64,000 bases of DNA from Salinarimonas chemoclinalis (GTDB taxonomy: Bacteria > Pseudomonadota > Alphaproteobacteria > Rhizobiales > Beijerinckiaceae), in contig NZ_JBGMWH010000007.1 in assembly GCF_041514305.1 (NCBI RefSeq), forward strand, positions 62,001 through 126,000, in the 5' to 3' direction. Shown in pieces: positions 23,802-31,939 of the stretch (position 1 is the first letter of the stretch; each line of letters opens with the position of its first letter). The notes under the pieces were generated by a model. The model was not told where the DNA came from and ran no database searches. It saw only the letters and a program-made list of their open reading frames with translations. Both the position numbers and the translations under genes were made by a program.

Positions 23802-26534
23802 ATGAGCGACGAGCGCGAGCCGGTCCGGCTCAGCAAGAGGCCCGTCTCCGAGAGGCCCGTCTCCGAGAGGCCCGGCTCCGAGAGGCCCGGCTCCGAGAGG
23901 CCCGGCTCCGAGATGCCCGTCTCGGAGCCCGCGGCCCGAGCGTCTCGCCGACGTGCGAGCCGGCCGGGAGGCGCGCGCGCCGGCGGGTTCCTCGCCGGCT
24001 TCCTCTCCCGCCTTCGTCCCGACCGCGAGCCCGCCGATCCCCGCGATCGGCTCGATCGTCTCGTGCGCCGCGCCGGCCTCGCGCTCCTGTGGGAGCGGGC
24101 CTGGCCGGCGCTGTGGGCGCCGCTCGCGGTCGCCATCGCCTTCCTCTCCGTCTCCTGGCTCGGCCTGTGGGTCGGCGTGCCGCCGACCTGGCGCATGGCC
24201 GGCGCAGGCCTGTTCGCGCTCGCCTTCCTCGCCGCGCTCGTGCCGCTGGCGCGGCTCGCACTGCCCGGCGGGCGGATCGGGCGTGGCGCGGCGCTCGCGC
24301 GGCTCGACCGCGAATCGGGCCTTCCCCACCGCCCCGCCTCGACCTTCGAGGACGGACTCGCGGTCGGCGGTGGCGACCCGGGCTCGCGGGCGCTCTGGGC
24401 GCTGCACCGCGCCCGCGCCGAGCGCGCGCTCGGCGCGCTCAAGGCCGGCACGCCCCGGCCGGGCATGGCGCGGCGCGACCGCTACGCCCTGCGCGGGGCG
24501 GGCGTTCTCGTGCTGGCGGCGAGCGCCTTCGTCGCGGGTCCCGAGATCGGCGCGCGGGTCGGCGCGGCCTTCGACTGGCGCGCGCCCGTGCCCGCGGTGC
24601 CTGACTACCGCATCGACGGCTGGATCGACCCGCCGCTCTACACCCGCCGCCCGCCGCTGATGATCGACCTCGCCTCCGGCGGCGCCGACATGCGCGTGCC
24701 GGTGGGCTCGCGCGTCGTGGTGCGCGTCGCCGGCCGCGCCGACGCACGGATCGAGGCCGTGGGCGATCTCGTCGCCATCGAGGACGACGCCGCCGCCGCC
24801 CGTGCGCCCGTGACCCTGCGCGAGGGGGCGGCCGGCGCCGCGATCGCCGCGCCGGCGATCGTCGAGAGCCGCTTCCGCCTCGATGGCGACGGCGAGCTGA
24901 CGGTGCGCACGGGGCTCGCGCCGGACGGAATCCTCTCACTCGAGGCGATCCCCGACACGCCGCCGACGATTCGCTTCGCCGGGCCGCCGGAGCCGGGCCA
25001 GCGGGGCGTCCTGGCGCTGCGCTACGAGGGTGGCGACGACTACGGCATCGCCCGTGTCGTGGGCGATGTTCGGCGGGCCGACGCCCCGGCCGTCGGCCGC
25101 ACGCTGGTACCGCCGCCGACCCTCGACCTCCCGGTCCCCGCGACCGGCGCCAACGATCCGGTCTCCGAGGAGATCGACCTCTCCGAGCACTATTGGGCGG
25201 GCGCGCCGATCGACCTCGCCCTCGTCGCCACCGACGACGCCGGCCAGGAGGGGCGCAGCGAGACCGTTTCGCTGATCCTGCCGCAGCGGCCCTTCTTCGA
25301 CCCGCTGGCCCGCGCCCTCGTCGAGCAGCGCCGCAACCTCGTCTTCGCGCCCGACGACCGCCGCCGGGTGCAGGTCGCGCTCGACGCGCTCCTGATCGAG
25401 CCCGCGCGCTTCACGCCGGAATGGGGCGTCTTCCTCGGCCTGCGCGCCGCGGCGAGCCGCCTGCGGGAGGCGCAGGACGACGAAGACCTCGTCGCCCTCG
25501 CCGACTGGCTGTGGGAGATGGCGGTCCAGATCGAGGACGGGGACCTCAGCCAGGCGCAGCGCGATGCGCTCGCCGCCGCCGAGCGGCTCGAGGAGGCGAT
25601 GGAGCGCGGTGCGCCGCAGGACGAGATCGACCAGCTGATGGCCGAGCTGCGCGAGGCGATGGATCGCATGCTGCGCGAGCTCGCCGAGCAGATGATGCGC
25701 GAGGAGCAGAACCGCGAGCAGGCGGAACTGCCGCCCGACGCCGACACGCGGACGCTCTCGCGCCAGGACCTCGACCGGATGATGGAGGCGCTCGAGGAGG
25801 CCATGCGCCAAGGCGACACGGCGCGGGCCGAGGAGCTGATGAACCAGCTGCGCGACATCATGCGCAACCTCCAGACCGCCCGCCCCGACAGCCGCATGTC
25901 GGACCCGATGGCCCGCGAGATGGACCGCCAGATGAACGAGCTCGACGAGCTCATGCGCGGCCAGAGCGAGCTGCGGGACGAGACGTTCCAGGAAGGACAG
26001 CAGGGCCAGCAGGGAGAGCAAGGCCAGCAGGACGGCTCGCTGTCCGAGCGCCAGCAGGCGCTGCGCGAGCGGCTCGAGGACCTGCAACGGTCGATGCGCG
26101 AACTCGGCATGGAGGGCGAGCAGGGCCTCTCCGACGCCGAGCAGGCGATGCGCGACGCCGAGGGCGCGCTCGGCGAGGGTGAGCAGGGCCGGGCGGTCGA
26201 GGACCAGGGCCGGGCGCTCGAGGGCCTCCAGCGCGGCATGCAGGGCATGGCCCAGCAGATGCAGGAGATGATGGGCGAGGGCCAGGGCGACGAGGCCGGC
26301 CAGCCGGGCCGCCCCGGCCAGCGCGGACGCGCCGACGCGATGGCCGACGACCCGCTCGGCCGCCCGACCCGCGGGCGCGACTTCTCCGACGGCGACGTGC
26401 GCGTCCCCGAGGCCGGCGAGAGCGCGGCCCAGCGCGCCCGGCGCATCATGGAGGAGCTGCGCGACAAGCTCGGCGACCCGACCCGCCCGCGCGAGGAGCT
26501 CGACTATTTCGAGCGGCTGCTGCGCTCGAATTGA
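23802..26534 (+). CDS. TIGR02302/DUF4175 family membrane protein with N-terminal RP(V/G)SE repeats
   Basis: A 910-residue protein of the TIGR02302 (DUF4175) family, typical of Hyphomicrobiales and of unknown function. After a basic/proline N-terminal repeat region there are two to three hydrophobic helices (about residues 95-165) and a large extracytoplasmic part with YRIDGWIDPPLYTRRPP and RYEGGDDYGIARV. The last third is Gln/Met/Glu-rich, with long amphipathic helices (repeated RDxMxxLQ, QQGQQGEQGQQ near 25997) and ends in a conserved SDGDVRVPEAGE / RARRIMEELRDKLGD / YFERLL module. ATG 23802 with GAGG upstream is preferred to the GTG two codons earlier. It is convergent with the HD-domain gene. 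Confidence 0.85.
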   Translation: MSDEREPVRLSKRPVSERPVSERPGSERPGSERPGSEMPVSEPAARASRRRASRPGGARAGGFLAGFLSRLRPDREPADPRDRLDRLVRRAGLALLWERAWPALWAPLAVAIAFLSVSWLGLWVGVPPTWRMAGAGLFALAFLAALVPLARLALPGGRIGRGAALARLDRESGLPHRPASTFEDGLAVGGGDPGSRALWALHRARAERALGALKAGTPRPGMARRDRYALRGAGVLVLAASAFVAGPEIGARVGAAFDWRAPVPAVPDYRIDGWIDPPLYTRRPPLMIDLASGGADMRVPVGSRVVVRVAGRADARIEAVGDLVAIEDDAAAARAPVTLREGAAGAAIAAPAIVESRFRLDGDGELTVRTGLAPDGILSLEAIPDTPPTIRFAGPPEPGQRGVLALRYEGGDDYGIARVVGDVRRADAPAVGRTLVPPPTLDLPVPATGANDPVSEEIDLSEHYWAGAPIDLALVATDDAGQEGRSETVSLILPQRPFFDPLARALVEQRRNLVFAPDDRRRVQVALDALLIEPARFTPEWGVFLGLRAAASRLREAQDDEDLVALADWLWEMAVQIEDGDLSQAQRDALAAAERLEEAMERGAPQDEIDQLMAELREAMDRMLRELAEQMMREEQNREQAELPPDADTRTLSRQDLDRMMEALEEAMRQGDTARAEELMNQLRDIMRNLQTARPDSRMSDPMAREMDRQMNELDELMRGQSELRDETFQEGQQGQQGEQGQQDGSLSERQQALRERLEDLQRSMRELGMEGEQGLSDAEQAMRDAEGALGEGEQGRAVEDQGRALEGLQRGMQGMAQQMQEMMGEGQGDEAGQPGRPGQRGRADAMADDPLGRPTRGRDFSDGDVRVPEAGESAAQRARRIMEELRDKLGDPTRPREELDYFERLLRSN
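23835..23924 (+). repeat. 15-bp tandem repeat, six copies, coding (E/K)RP(V/G)SE
   Basis: Six in-frame 15-base units of the type GAGAGGCCCGTCTCC or GAGAGGCCCGGCTCC run head to tail inside the 5' end of the TIGR02302 gene, giving the pentapeptide register RPVSE/RPGSE. The near-identity of the units at DNA level suggests recent slippage expansion, so the copy number may vary between strains. Confidence 0.9.
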
Positions 26535-26544
26535 GGGGACTGCC

Positions 26545-27159
26545 TCACCCGCCCCCGCACCGCTCCGCCAGCGCCGCGCAGCGAGCCGCGAACCGCGCCT
26601 GCGCCTCGCTCGCGGGCCAGGGCTCGAGCCAGCCGGCGACGTCCCGCGGCGCGCCGTCGGGCGTGCCGAAGAAGGCGCGGGCCTCCGCGTCGGCGAAGCC
26701 GGCGAGCCGCGTGGCCTCGAGGTAGGCGGCGGTGCGGTCGGCGCGCTTGGTGAGCTTGACGAGCGCCTGCGACGGGATCGCGCGCAGGCCGAAGCGCAGG
26801 CGGATGGCCGCGAGCAGCCGCGCCTCGACCTCCTTGTAGACGTCGCCGATCACCGCCTTGAAGGGCGAGATCATGTCGCCGATGACGTATTCCGGCGCGT
26901 CGTGCAGGAGCACGCCGAGGCGCTCGTCGTCGCGGGCGTCCGGCGCGAGGCGGCGCGCCACGTCCTCGACGAGGAGGGAGTGCTGCGCCACCGAGAAGAT
27001 CCGGCCGCCCCGCGTCTGCCCGTTCCAGCGCGCCACGCGGGCGAGGCCGTGGGCGATGTCGTCGAGCTCGATGTCCAGCGGCGAGGGATCGAGCAGGTCG
27101 AGGCGCCGGCCCGACAGCATGCGCTGCCAGGCGCGCGGGGCGGCCTCCTTGCGTGCCAT
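26545..27159 (-). CDS. HD-domain phosphohydrolase (YfbR/5'-deoxynucleotidase-like)
   Basis: A 204-residue metal-dependent phosphohydrolase. The HD metal ligands are visible as H60 in FSVAQHSLLVEDV and H86-D87 in GVLLHDAPEYVIGDM, followed by SPFKAVIG and a conserved KRADRTAAYLEA. This is the layout of YfbR-like nucleoside-monophosphate phosphatases and related proteins often annotated only as hydrolases. It has no signal peptide. It begins 4 bases after the tag stop, so the two are probably co-transcribed and share a theme of nucleotide or DNA-base clean-up (inference). The exact substrate is unknown. Confidence 0.8.
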   Translation of the reverse strand: MARKEAAPRAWQRMLSGRRLDLLDPSPLDIELDDIAHGLARVARWNGQTRGGRIFSVAQHSLLVEDVARRLAPDARDDERLGVLLHDAPEYVIGDMISPFKAVIGDVYKEVEARLLAAIRLRFGLRAIPSQALVKLTKRADRTAAYLEATRLAGFADAEARAFFGTPDGAPRDVAGWLEPWPASEAQARFAARCAALAERCGGG

Positions 27160-27163
27160 CGTC

Positions 27164-27772
27164 TCAGCGGGTCTCGGCGTGGGCCGCGCAGGCCGCGTGG
27201 CGGCAGCAGCCGACGAGGTGATCGTTGGTCATGCCGGTCGCCTGCATGAAGGCGTAGACGATGGTGGGGCCGCAGAAGCCGAAGCCCTCGGCCTTGAGCG
27301 CCTTCGACATCCGCTCCGCCGCGGGCGTCTTCGTGGGCGCCTCGGCCCGCGTGCGCAGGTTCGGCTGCACCGGCCGACCGTCGACGAAGTCCCACAGGAA
27401 GGCGGAGAAGGAGCCGCGCTCCTGGATCGCGAGCCAGGCCCGGGCGCCGCGGATCGTCGCCTCGATCTTGGCCCGGTTGCGCACGATGCCGGGGTCCGCC
27501 ATCAGCGCGGCGACCTTCGCCTCGTCCCAGCGGGCGATCGCGTCGGGCGCGAAGCCGTCGAACGCCTCGCGGAAGCGCGGGCGCTTCCTCAGGATGGTGA
27601 TCCAGGCGAGGCCCGCCTGGAAGCCGTCGAGGATCAGCTTCTCGAACAGCGCCCGGTCGTCGTATTCCGGCACGCCCCATTCGCCGTCGTGGTAGGCGAC
27701 GTAGAGCGGGTCGGTGCCCGGCCACCAGCAGCGGTCGAGGCCGTCGTCGTGGCGAACGAGCGAGTCGGTCAT
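27164..27772 (-). CDS. tag: DNA-3-methyladenine glycosylase I
   Basis: A 202-residue Tag-family glycosylase that excises 3-methyladenine from alkylated DNA. The zinc site is recognisable from C15 in LDRCWWPG, H28 in VAYHDGEWGV and the C-terminal NDHLVGCC. The segment LILDGFQAGLAWITIL holds the base-binding pocket, with Asp where E. coli has Glu38, a variant I believe is common in proteobacteria. GFGFCGPTIVYAFMQATG is the conserved late motif. The start ATG at 27772 lies 5 bases after the MipA stop, and the HD hydrolase starts 4 bases after the tag stop: a compact leftward cluster. Confidence 0.95.
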   Translation of the reverse strand: MTDSLVRHDDGLDRCWWPGTDPLYVAYHDGEWGVPEYDDRALFEKLILDGFQAGLAWITILRKRPRFREAFDGFAPDAIARWDEAKVAALMADPGIVRNRAKIEATIRGARAWLAIQERGSFSAFLWDFVDGRPVQPNLRTRAEAPTKTPAAERMSKALKAEGFGFCGPTIVYAFMQATGMTNDHLVGCCRHAACAAHAETR

Positions 27773-27777
27773 CGTGG

Positions 27778-28593
27778 TCAGTACCGTGGCCCGAACGGCG
27801 AGACGTCGAAGGAGTAGGACAGGCCCACGCCGAGACCGAACTGGTCGCGCGAGCCGCGGAAGCGGACGAGCGGCGCGTCGGCGACGTCGCCCATGAGGCG
27901 ATCGTAGCGCGCGTAGCCCATCGCCGTCCACGATTGCGTGAGCGCCACCTGGGCGGAGGCGAGCATGCCTATGGAGCGCAGGCCGGGATCGGGATCGTAG
28001 ACCGGCAGGCCGGAGCGGGCCGATTGCAGCGCGTCGACGCCGAAATACGTGTCCATGTAGTCGTTGCTCGCCAGGCGCACGCGCGGACCGATCGAGAGGG
28101 CGAAGGACGGCTCGGGCCGCACCACCCAGTCCGCGCCGAGGTCGGTGAGGATGCCGTCGTGGCCGTTGAAGCCGCGGCGCACGTCCACGGACAGGCGCAG
28201 CACGTCGGACGCCCAGATCTCGGCGAAGACGCCGATCTCGCCGGCCCACCTCACGTCGCCGAGACCCCGCAGATCCGCCGAGGCGCTCTCCTCGCGCGCC
28301 CCGCGGAAACCGCCGGAGATCCCGACCCGCAGGCGGTCGTGCTCCAGCAGACCCAACCGCAGCCCGTCGTCGGGGGCCTTCCACTGCGACCGCGTGCCGG
28401 CGCGGCGCACGGAGAAGATCGGCAGCGGCCGGAAGCGCATCTCGTCCGAGCCCTCGAACACCGGCACGGCCGCCCCGCGCGCGCCGACCGTCACGGTCCA
28501 GTCCCCGCGCAGGAAGTCGAGCGCGGTGGCGGGCGTGGTGACCAGCGCGCCGAGGGCGGCGCCTGCGAGGAGCACGAGCGGGCGGGAGGGCAT
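27778..28593 (-). CDS. MipA/OmpV-family outer-membrane protein
   Basis: A 271-residue outer-membrane beta-barrel. Residues 1-24 (MPSRPLVLLAGAALGALVTT, PATA) are a signal peptide. The mature protein begins DFLRGDWTVTVGARGAAVP, with VFEGSDEMRFRPLPIFSVRR, the MipA/OmpV pattern, then alternating amphipathic strands and a terminal strand GVGLSYSFDVSPFGPRY ending in an aromatic residue, as outer-membrane proteins do. MipA scaffolds murein enzymes in E. coli; most homologues have no proven role. It precedes tag by 5 bases on the same strand, although a functional link is not obvious. Confidence 0.88.
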   Translation of the reverse strand: MPSRPLVLLAGAALGALVTTPATALDFLRGDWTVTVGARGAAVPVFEGSDEMRFRPLPIFSVRRAGTRSQWKAPDDGLRLGLLEHDRLRVGISGGFRGAREESASADLRGLGDVRWAGEIGVFAEIWASDVLRLSVDVRRGFNGHDGILTDLGADWVVRPEPSFALSIGPRVRLASNDYMDTYFGVDALQSARSGLPVYDPDPGLRSIGMLASAQVALTQSWTAMGYARYDRLMGDVADAPLVRFRGSRDQFGLGVGLSYSFDVSPFGPRY

Positions 28594-28664
28594 GACGAGA
28601 GATCTCCGGAATACGCGACTGCGGGAGCGTTGACGAGAGTTGAAGGAAACCCGTCAATCCTTCG

Positions 28665-29537
28665 TTAATCTACCCCGATACCGGGCGTCTCGAACCCGAT
28701 CCAGGAGGGCCGCTCCAGCGTCAGCCCGTGCCCGCCCGCGGCGAGCGGCGTGCCGGCTGCGATCGCGTCGGCGGCGCGGTCGAGGCGCACCATGACGAGC
28801 CCGCGACCACCGGCCGCGCTGCCCGTGGTGCCGATCCCGCGCTCGCCTGCGCGGATCTCCGTTCCCGGCGCGGGGGCGACGTCGGCCGCGAAGCGGGCCG
28901 GCAGGATGCGGGTGCGCGCCGTGCCGCGGTGCTGCATGCGCGAGACGACCTCCTGGCCGACGTAGCAGCCCTTGGCGAAGTCGACGCCGGCGAGCTGGTC
29001 CATCAGCGCCTCGTGCGGGAAGGTCTCGCCGAAGGCGAAGTCCCGCCCGCCCTCCGGCACGCCGAGCGCGATGCGCCGGGCATGGAAGGCGTCCTCGGTC
29101 GCATCCTCCAGCGCCGCCGCCTGCGCGGCGGGCACGATCGCGCGCCAGCCGAGCGCGGGCAGTCGCGGGTCCGGGCCGGCGACGACGCCCTCGCCCGCAG
29201 GCGGCGGCGCGTCCCAGCCCGCGAGCACCGCACGCTCCGAGGAGCGATCCGCGATCGCGACCTTCGCGCGCAGCTTGTAGAATCCGAGCCGCTTGGCCAA
29301 ATCCGCCGCCTGCGCGCCCGGCGCGTCGAGGAGCAGCGTCGGCCCCTCGGCGCCGGCGACGCGGTGGATGACGAAGTCGAACAGGATCTTGCCCTGGGGC
29401 GTCAGCAGCGCCCCGAAGAGCGGCGGCCCGTCCGCCCGCTCGTCGACGTCGCAGGTCACGAGCCCGTCGAGGAACGAGACCGCCTGAGGGCCGGAGATCT
29501 CGATCACGGCGCGGTCGGCGAGATGGGCGACGGGCAT
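28665..29537 (-). CDS. ygfZ: Folate-binding Fe-S assembly/repair protein YgfZ
   Basis: A 290-residue member of the YgfZ/GcvT-like family, which uses tetrahydrofolate in the maintenance of certain Fe-S enzymes. The defining motif KGCYVGQEVVSRMQH, with its reactive cysteine, is present in the second half. The N-terminus reads HLADRAVIEISGPQAVSFLDG, and the next conserved element is LLTPQGKILFDF. The C-terminal part folds as a GcvT-like barrel. The ATG at 29537 is preferred over upstream frame starts because the family begins a few residues before the first beta strand. It is transcribed alone, away from the mmsB promoter region. Confidence 0.92.
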   Translation of the reverse strand: MPVAHLADRAVIEISGPQAVSFLDGLVTCDVDERADGPPLFGALLTPQGKILFDFVIHRVAGAEGPTLLLDAPGAQAADLAKRLGFYKLRAKVAIADRSSERAVLAGWDAPPPAGEGVVAGPDPRLPALGWRAIVPAAQAAALEDATEDAFHARRIALGVPEGGRDFAFGETFPHEALMDQLAGVDFAKGCYVGQEVVSRMQHRGTARTRILPARFAADVAPAPGTEIRAGERGIGTTGSAAGGRGLVMVRLDRAADAIAAGTPLAAGGHGLTLERPSWIGFETPGIGVD

Positions 29538-29648
29538 GGGCGGCGGCTCCAGGGCGTGCCGCGGCGACGCTCGCGGCACCCCCGATCTAGGCGGTCCCGG
29601 CCGCCGTCTCAAGGCGGGCGGTCCCCATCGGCGCCCTCCGCGATCGTC

Positions 29649-30545
29649 TCACCCGCGATCGTCCATGCCGCGCAGCCACTCGATGATCGCCGAGAAGTCC
29701 CGCCCGCCGTTCCCCTGGCCGGCGAACAGCGCGTAGAGTTGCGCCGCCTCGGCGCCGAGCGGCGTCGCGGCGCCGGCCGCGTTGGCGGCGGCCTGGGCGA
29801 GGCGCAGGTCCTTGAGCATCAGGTCGGCGGCGAAGCCCGGCGCGTAGCCCTTGTTCGCCGGCGAGGTCGGCACGGGGCCGGGCACCGGGCAGTAGGTCGT
29901 CAGCGACCAGCACTGCCCCGACGAGGTGGAGGCGACGTCGAACAGCGCCTGGTGCGAGAGGCCGAGCTTCTCGCCCAGCGCGAAGGCCTCGGCGACGCCG
30001 ATCATCGAGATGCCGAGGATCATGTTGTTGCAGATCTTCGCCGCCTGGCCCGCGCCCGGCCCGCCGCAATGCACGACCTTCTTCCCCATCGCGTCCAACA
30101 CCGGCTTCGCCCGCGCGAACGCCTCGTCCGAGCCGCCGGCCATGAAGGTGAGCGTCCCCGCGCTCGCCCCGCCGACGCCGCCGGAGACCGGCGCGTCGAG
30201 CGAGAGGCAGCCCTGCGCCTGCGCGAGCGCGTGCGCGGCGCGCGCGCTGTCGACGTCGATCGTCGAGCAGTCGACGAGGAGCGCCCCCTTCGCGCAGGCG
30301 GGCAGGATCGCCTCCCACACGGCCTTCACGTGCCGACCGGCGGGAAGCATCGTCACGACGACCTCGGCCTGCGACACCGCCTCCTCGGCGCTCGCCGCGA
30401 CCGTGGCGCCCGCGGCCCGCGCCGCCTCCTGCGCCGCCGGCGCGAGGTCGAACCCCACGACGGCGTGCCCGGTCCTCACGAGGTTTCCGGCCATCGGCGC
30501 GCCCATGTTGCCGAGCCCGATGAAGGCGATCGTGGTGGCGGTCAT
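29649..30545 (-). CDS. mmsB: 3-hydroxyisobutyrate dehydrogenase
   Basis: A 298-residue NAD-dependent beta-hydroxyacid dehydrogenase of the valine degradation pathway (3-hydroxyisobutyrate to methylmalonate semialdehyde). The Rossmann motif is AFIGLGNMGAPMAGNL, the substrate segment is DAPVSGGVGGASAGTL, and the catalytic lysine lies in GAGQAAKICNNMILG. KDLRLAQAAA near the C-terminus is typical for the family. Length and motifs fit MmsB better than tartronate semialdehyde reductase. It is divergent from the five-gene PLP/SpeE-like cluster, with about 218 bases between the starts. No other valine-catabolism gene is nearby, so the location tells little. Confidence 0.9.
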   Translation of the reverse strand: MTATTIAFIGLGNMGAPMAGNLVRTGHAVVGFDLAPAAQEAARAAGATVAASAEEAVSQAEVVVTMLPAGRHVKAVWEAILPACAKGALLVDCSTIDVDSARAAHALAQAQGCLSLDAPVSGGVGGASAGTLTFMAGGSDEAFARAKPVLDAMGKKVVHCGGPGAGQAAKICNNMILGISMIGVAEAFALGEKLGLSHQALFDVASTSSGQCWSLTTYCPVPGPVPTSPANKGYAPGFAADLMLKDLRLAQAAANAAGAATPLGAEAAQLYALFAGQGNGGRDFSAIIEWLRGMDDRG

Positions 30546-30672
30546 CAGAAGTCTCCCCGGTTCGCGACCCGCGGCGAGAGGAAGCACGTCGGCGCGCGGG
30601 TGTCGAGGCCGGGGCGCGGACGCGGGCATCCGCACGGGGAGACGCCCGGGCGGCGCGACGGCTCGTCGAAGC

Positions 30673-30700
30673 TTGACGGCGAAAGCAGAGCTGCTATCTT
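30673..30700 (+). promoter_or_regulatory. Candidate sigma-70-type promoter of the PLP/SpeE-like cluster
   Basis: TTGACG at 30673-30678 and TATCTT at 30695-30700 are separated by 16 bases, about 64 bases before the first gene's ATG. The match is five of six for the -35 and four of six for the -10. It lies in the only non-coding stretch (30546-30763) ahead of the cluster. Plausible but unproven. Confidence 0.4.
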
Positions 30701-30763
30701 CGGTTATCACTCACGCGCGCGTAACTTCCTTCCGTAGCGATATGCCCCGAGAGGTCCATCCCG

Positions 30764-31939
30764 ATGGAACCGACGCCCATCCCCGACGCCGTCCGCGCGC
30801 TGTGTAACGAGCTCGACAGACCGTTCTACCTCTACGATCGCACGAGGATCGAGGAGAACATCCGCCGCTTCCGCTCGATCTCCTATCCGCACACGAAGAT
30901 CCACTTCGCCAGCATGGCGAACGACAACCCGGTGCTCCTCGGGATGCTGCGGGACAACGGCTTCGGCCTGTTCGTCAACTCCCTCAAGCATCTCGCGCTC
31001 GCGGACGCCGCGGGGATCGACGACGTGATCTTCGCCAGCACCGGCGTGCCGGAGCACGTGATGCGCCGGCTCGTCCAGCGCGGCGTGTGGGTCAACCTCG
31101 ATTCGGTCGACCAGGTCGCGCTGTTCGGCCGCCTCTCGCCGGGAGGCCGGGCGGGCCTGCGTCTCAACATCGACGAGAAGTCGAAGAACAACGTCTTCAT
31201 CGGCGCCGAGAGCCGCATCGGGGTCATGGAGAGCGAGATCGACGCCGCCTTCGACGCCGCGCGCGCCGCCGGCGTCACGCTGACGGGTCCGCACGTCTAT
31301 CTCGGGACCGACGTGACGGACATCGCCGACCTCGTCGCGGGCGTGGACCGGACGATCGCGCTCTCCGACGCCTTCGCCGAGCTCGCGTTCGTCGACCTCG
31401 GCGGCGGCTTCCCGCTCGAGGCGGAGCGCTTCGACTTCGCGGCCTACGACGCGGCGCTGAACGAGCGCATGACGTGCCTCGCAGAGCGGCGCGGGCGCGC
31501 CGTCCAGCTCGTGCTGGAGCCCGGGCGGGCGATGTTCGGCGACGCCGCCCGGTTCTACGTCCAGGTCACGGACGTGAAGGAGCGGCCCGACCGCTGGATC
31601 GTCTGCACCAACGCGAGCGCGAGCCTGATCCCGCGGGCGATGTTCTACGAGGACTACAACCCCGTCGCCCCCGCCTTCCCCGACGGCGAAGCGCCCTTCG
31701 ACAAGCCGGTGGACATCGTCGGCGCGACCACCTACTCGCGCGACTTCATGGCGCGCGGCGTGACGCTGCCGCGGGTACGGATCGGCGACTGGCTGCGCTT
31801 CGACCACGCCGGCAGCTACTGCTACTCGATGATCACCCGCTTCCTCGGCCAGGACATGCCCCCCGAATACCTCCGGGCGCCGGACGGCACGCCCGTGCTG
31901 ATCCGGGAGGGCGAGCGCTTCCTCGAGGAGGCGGTGTGA
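30764..31939 (+). CDS. Fold-type III PLP decarboxylase homologue lacking the Schiff-base lysine
   Basis: A 391-residue protein with the overall layout of ornithine/diaminopimelate decarboxylases: PFYLYDRTRIEENIRRF start, an alanine-racemase-like barrel, the phosphate-binding FVDLGGGFP (GGG 213-215), LVLEPGRAMFGDAARFY (EPGR 252-255), and a C-terminal beta domain with RFDHAGSYCYSM (Tyr352). The lysine that binds PLP, normally in the YAVKAN segment, is Met51 (FASMANDNP), and the catalytic cysteine of the GPxCxSxD motif is Thr323 (GATTYSRD). Cofactor-phosphate elements remain. It may bind PLP or a ligand without the usual chemistry, use another nucleophile, or be a pseudoenzyme partner. First gene of a coupled operon; GAGAGG lies 9 bases before the ATG. 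Confidence 0.88.
   Translation: MEPTPIPDAVRALCNELDRPFYLYDRTRIEENIRRFRSISYPHTKIHFASMANDNPVLLGMLRDNGFGLFVNSLKHLALADAAGIDDVIFASTGVPEHVMRRLVQRGVWVNLDSVDQVALFGRLSPGGRAGLRLNIDEKSKNNVFIGAESRIGVMESEIDAAFDAARAAGVTLTGPHVYLGTDVTDIADLVAGVDRTIALSDAFAELAFVDLGGGFPLEAERFDFAAYDAALNERMTCLAERRGRAVQLVLEPGRAMFGDAARFYVQVTDVKERPDRWIVCTNASASLIPRAMFYEDYNPVAPAFPDGEAPFDKPVDIVGATTYSRDFMARGVTLPRVRIGDWLRFDHAGSYCYSMITRFLGQDMPPEYLRAPDGTPVLIREGERFLEEAV

Noticed and set aside
30896..30916. Lys45 of the PLP homologue as a possible shifted Schiff-base lysine
   Set aside because: It lies six residues before the canonical position, at the start of the same strand, and the local motif aligns without gaps to place Met51 at the lysine; I cannot support a replacement role from sequence.
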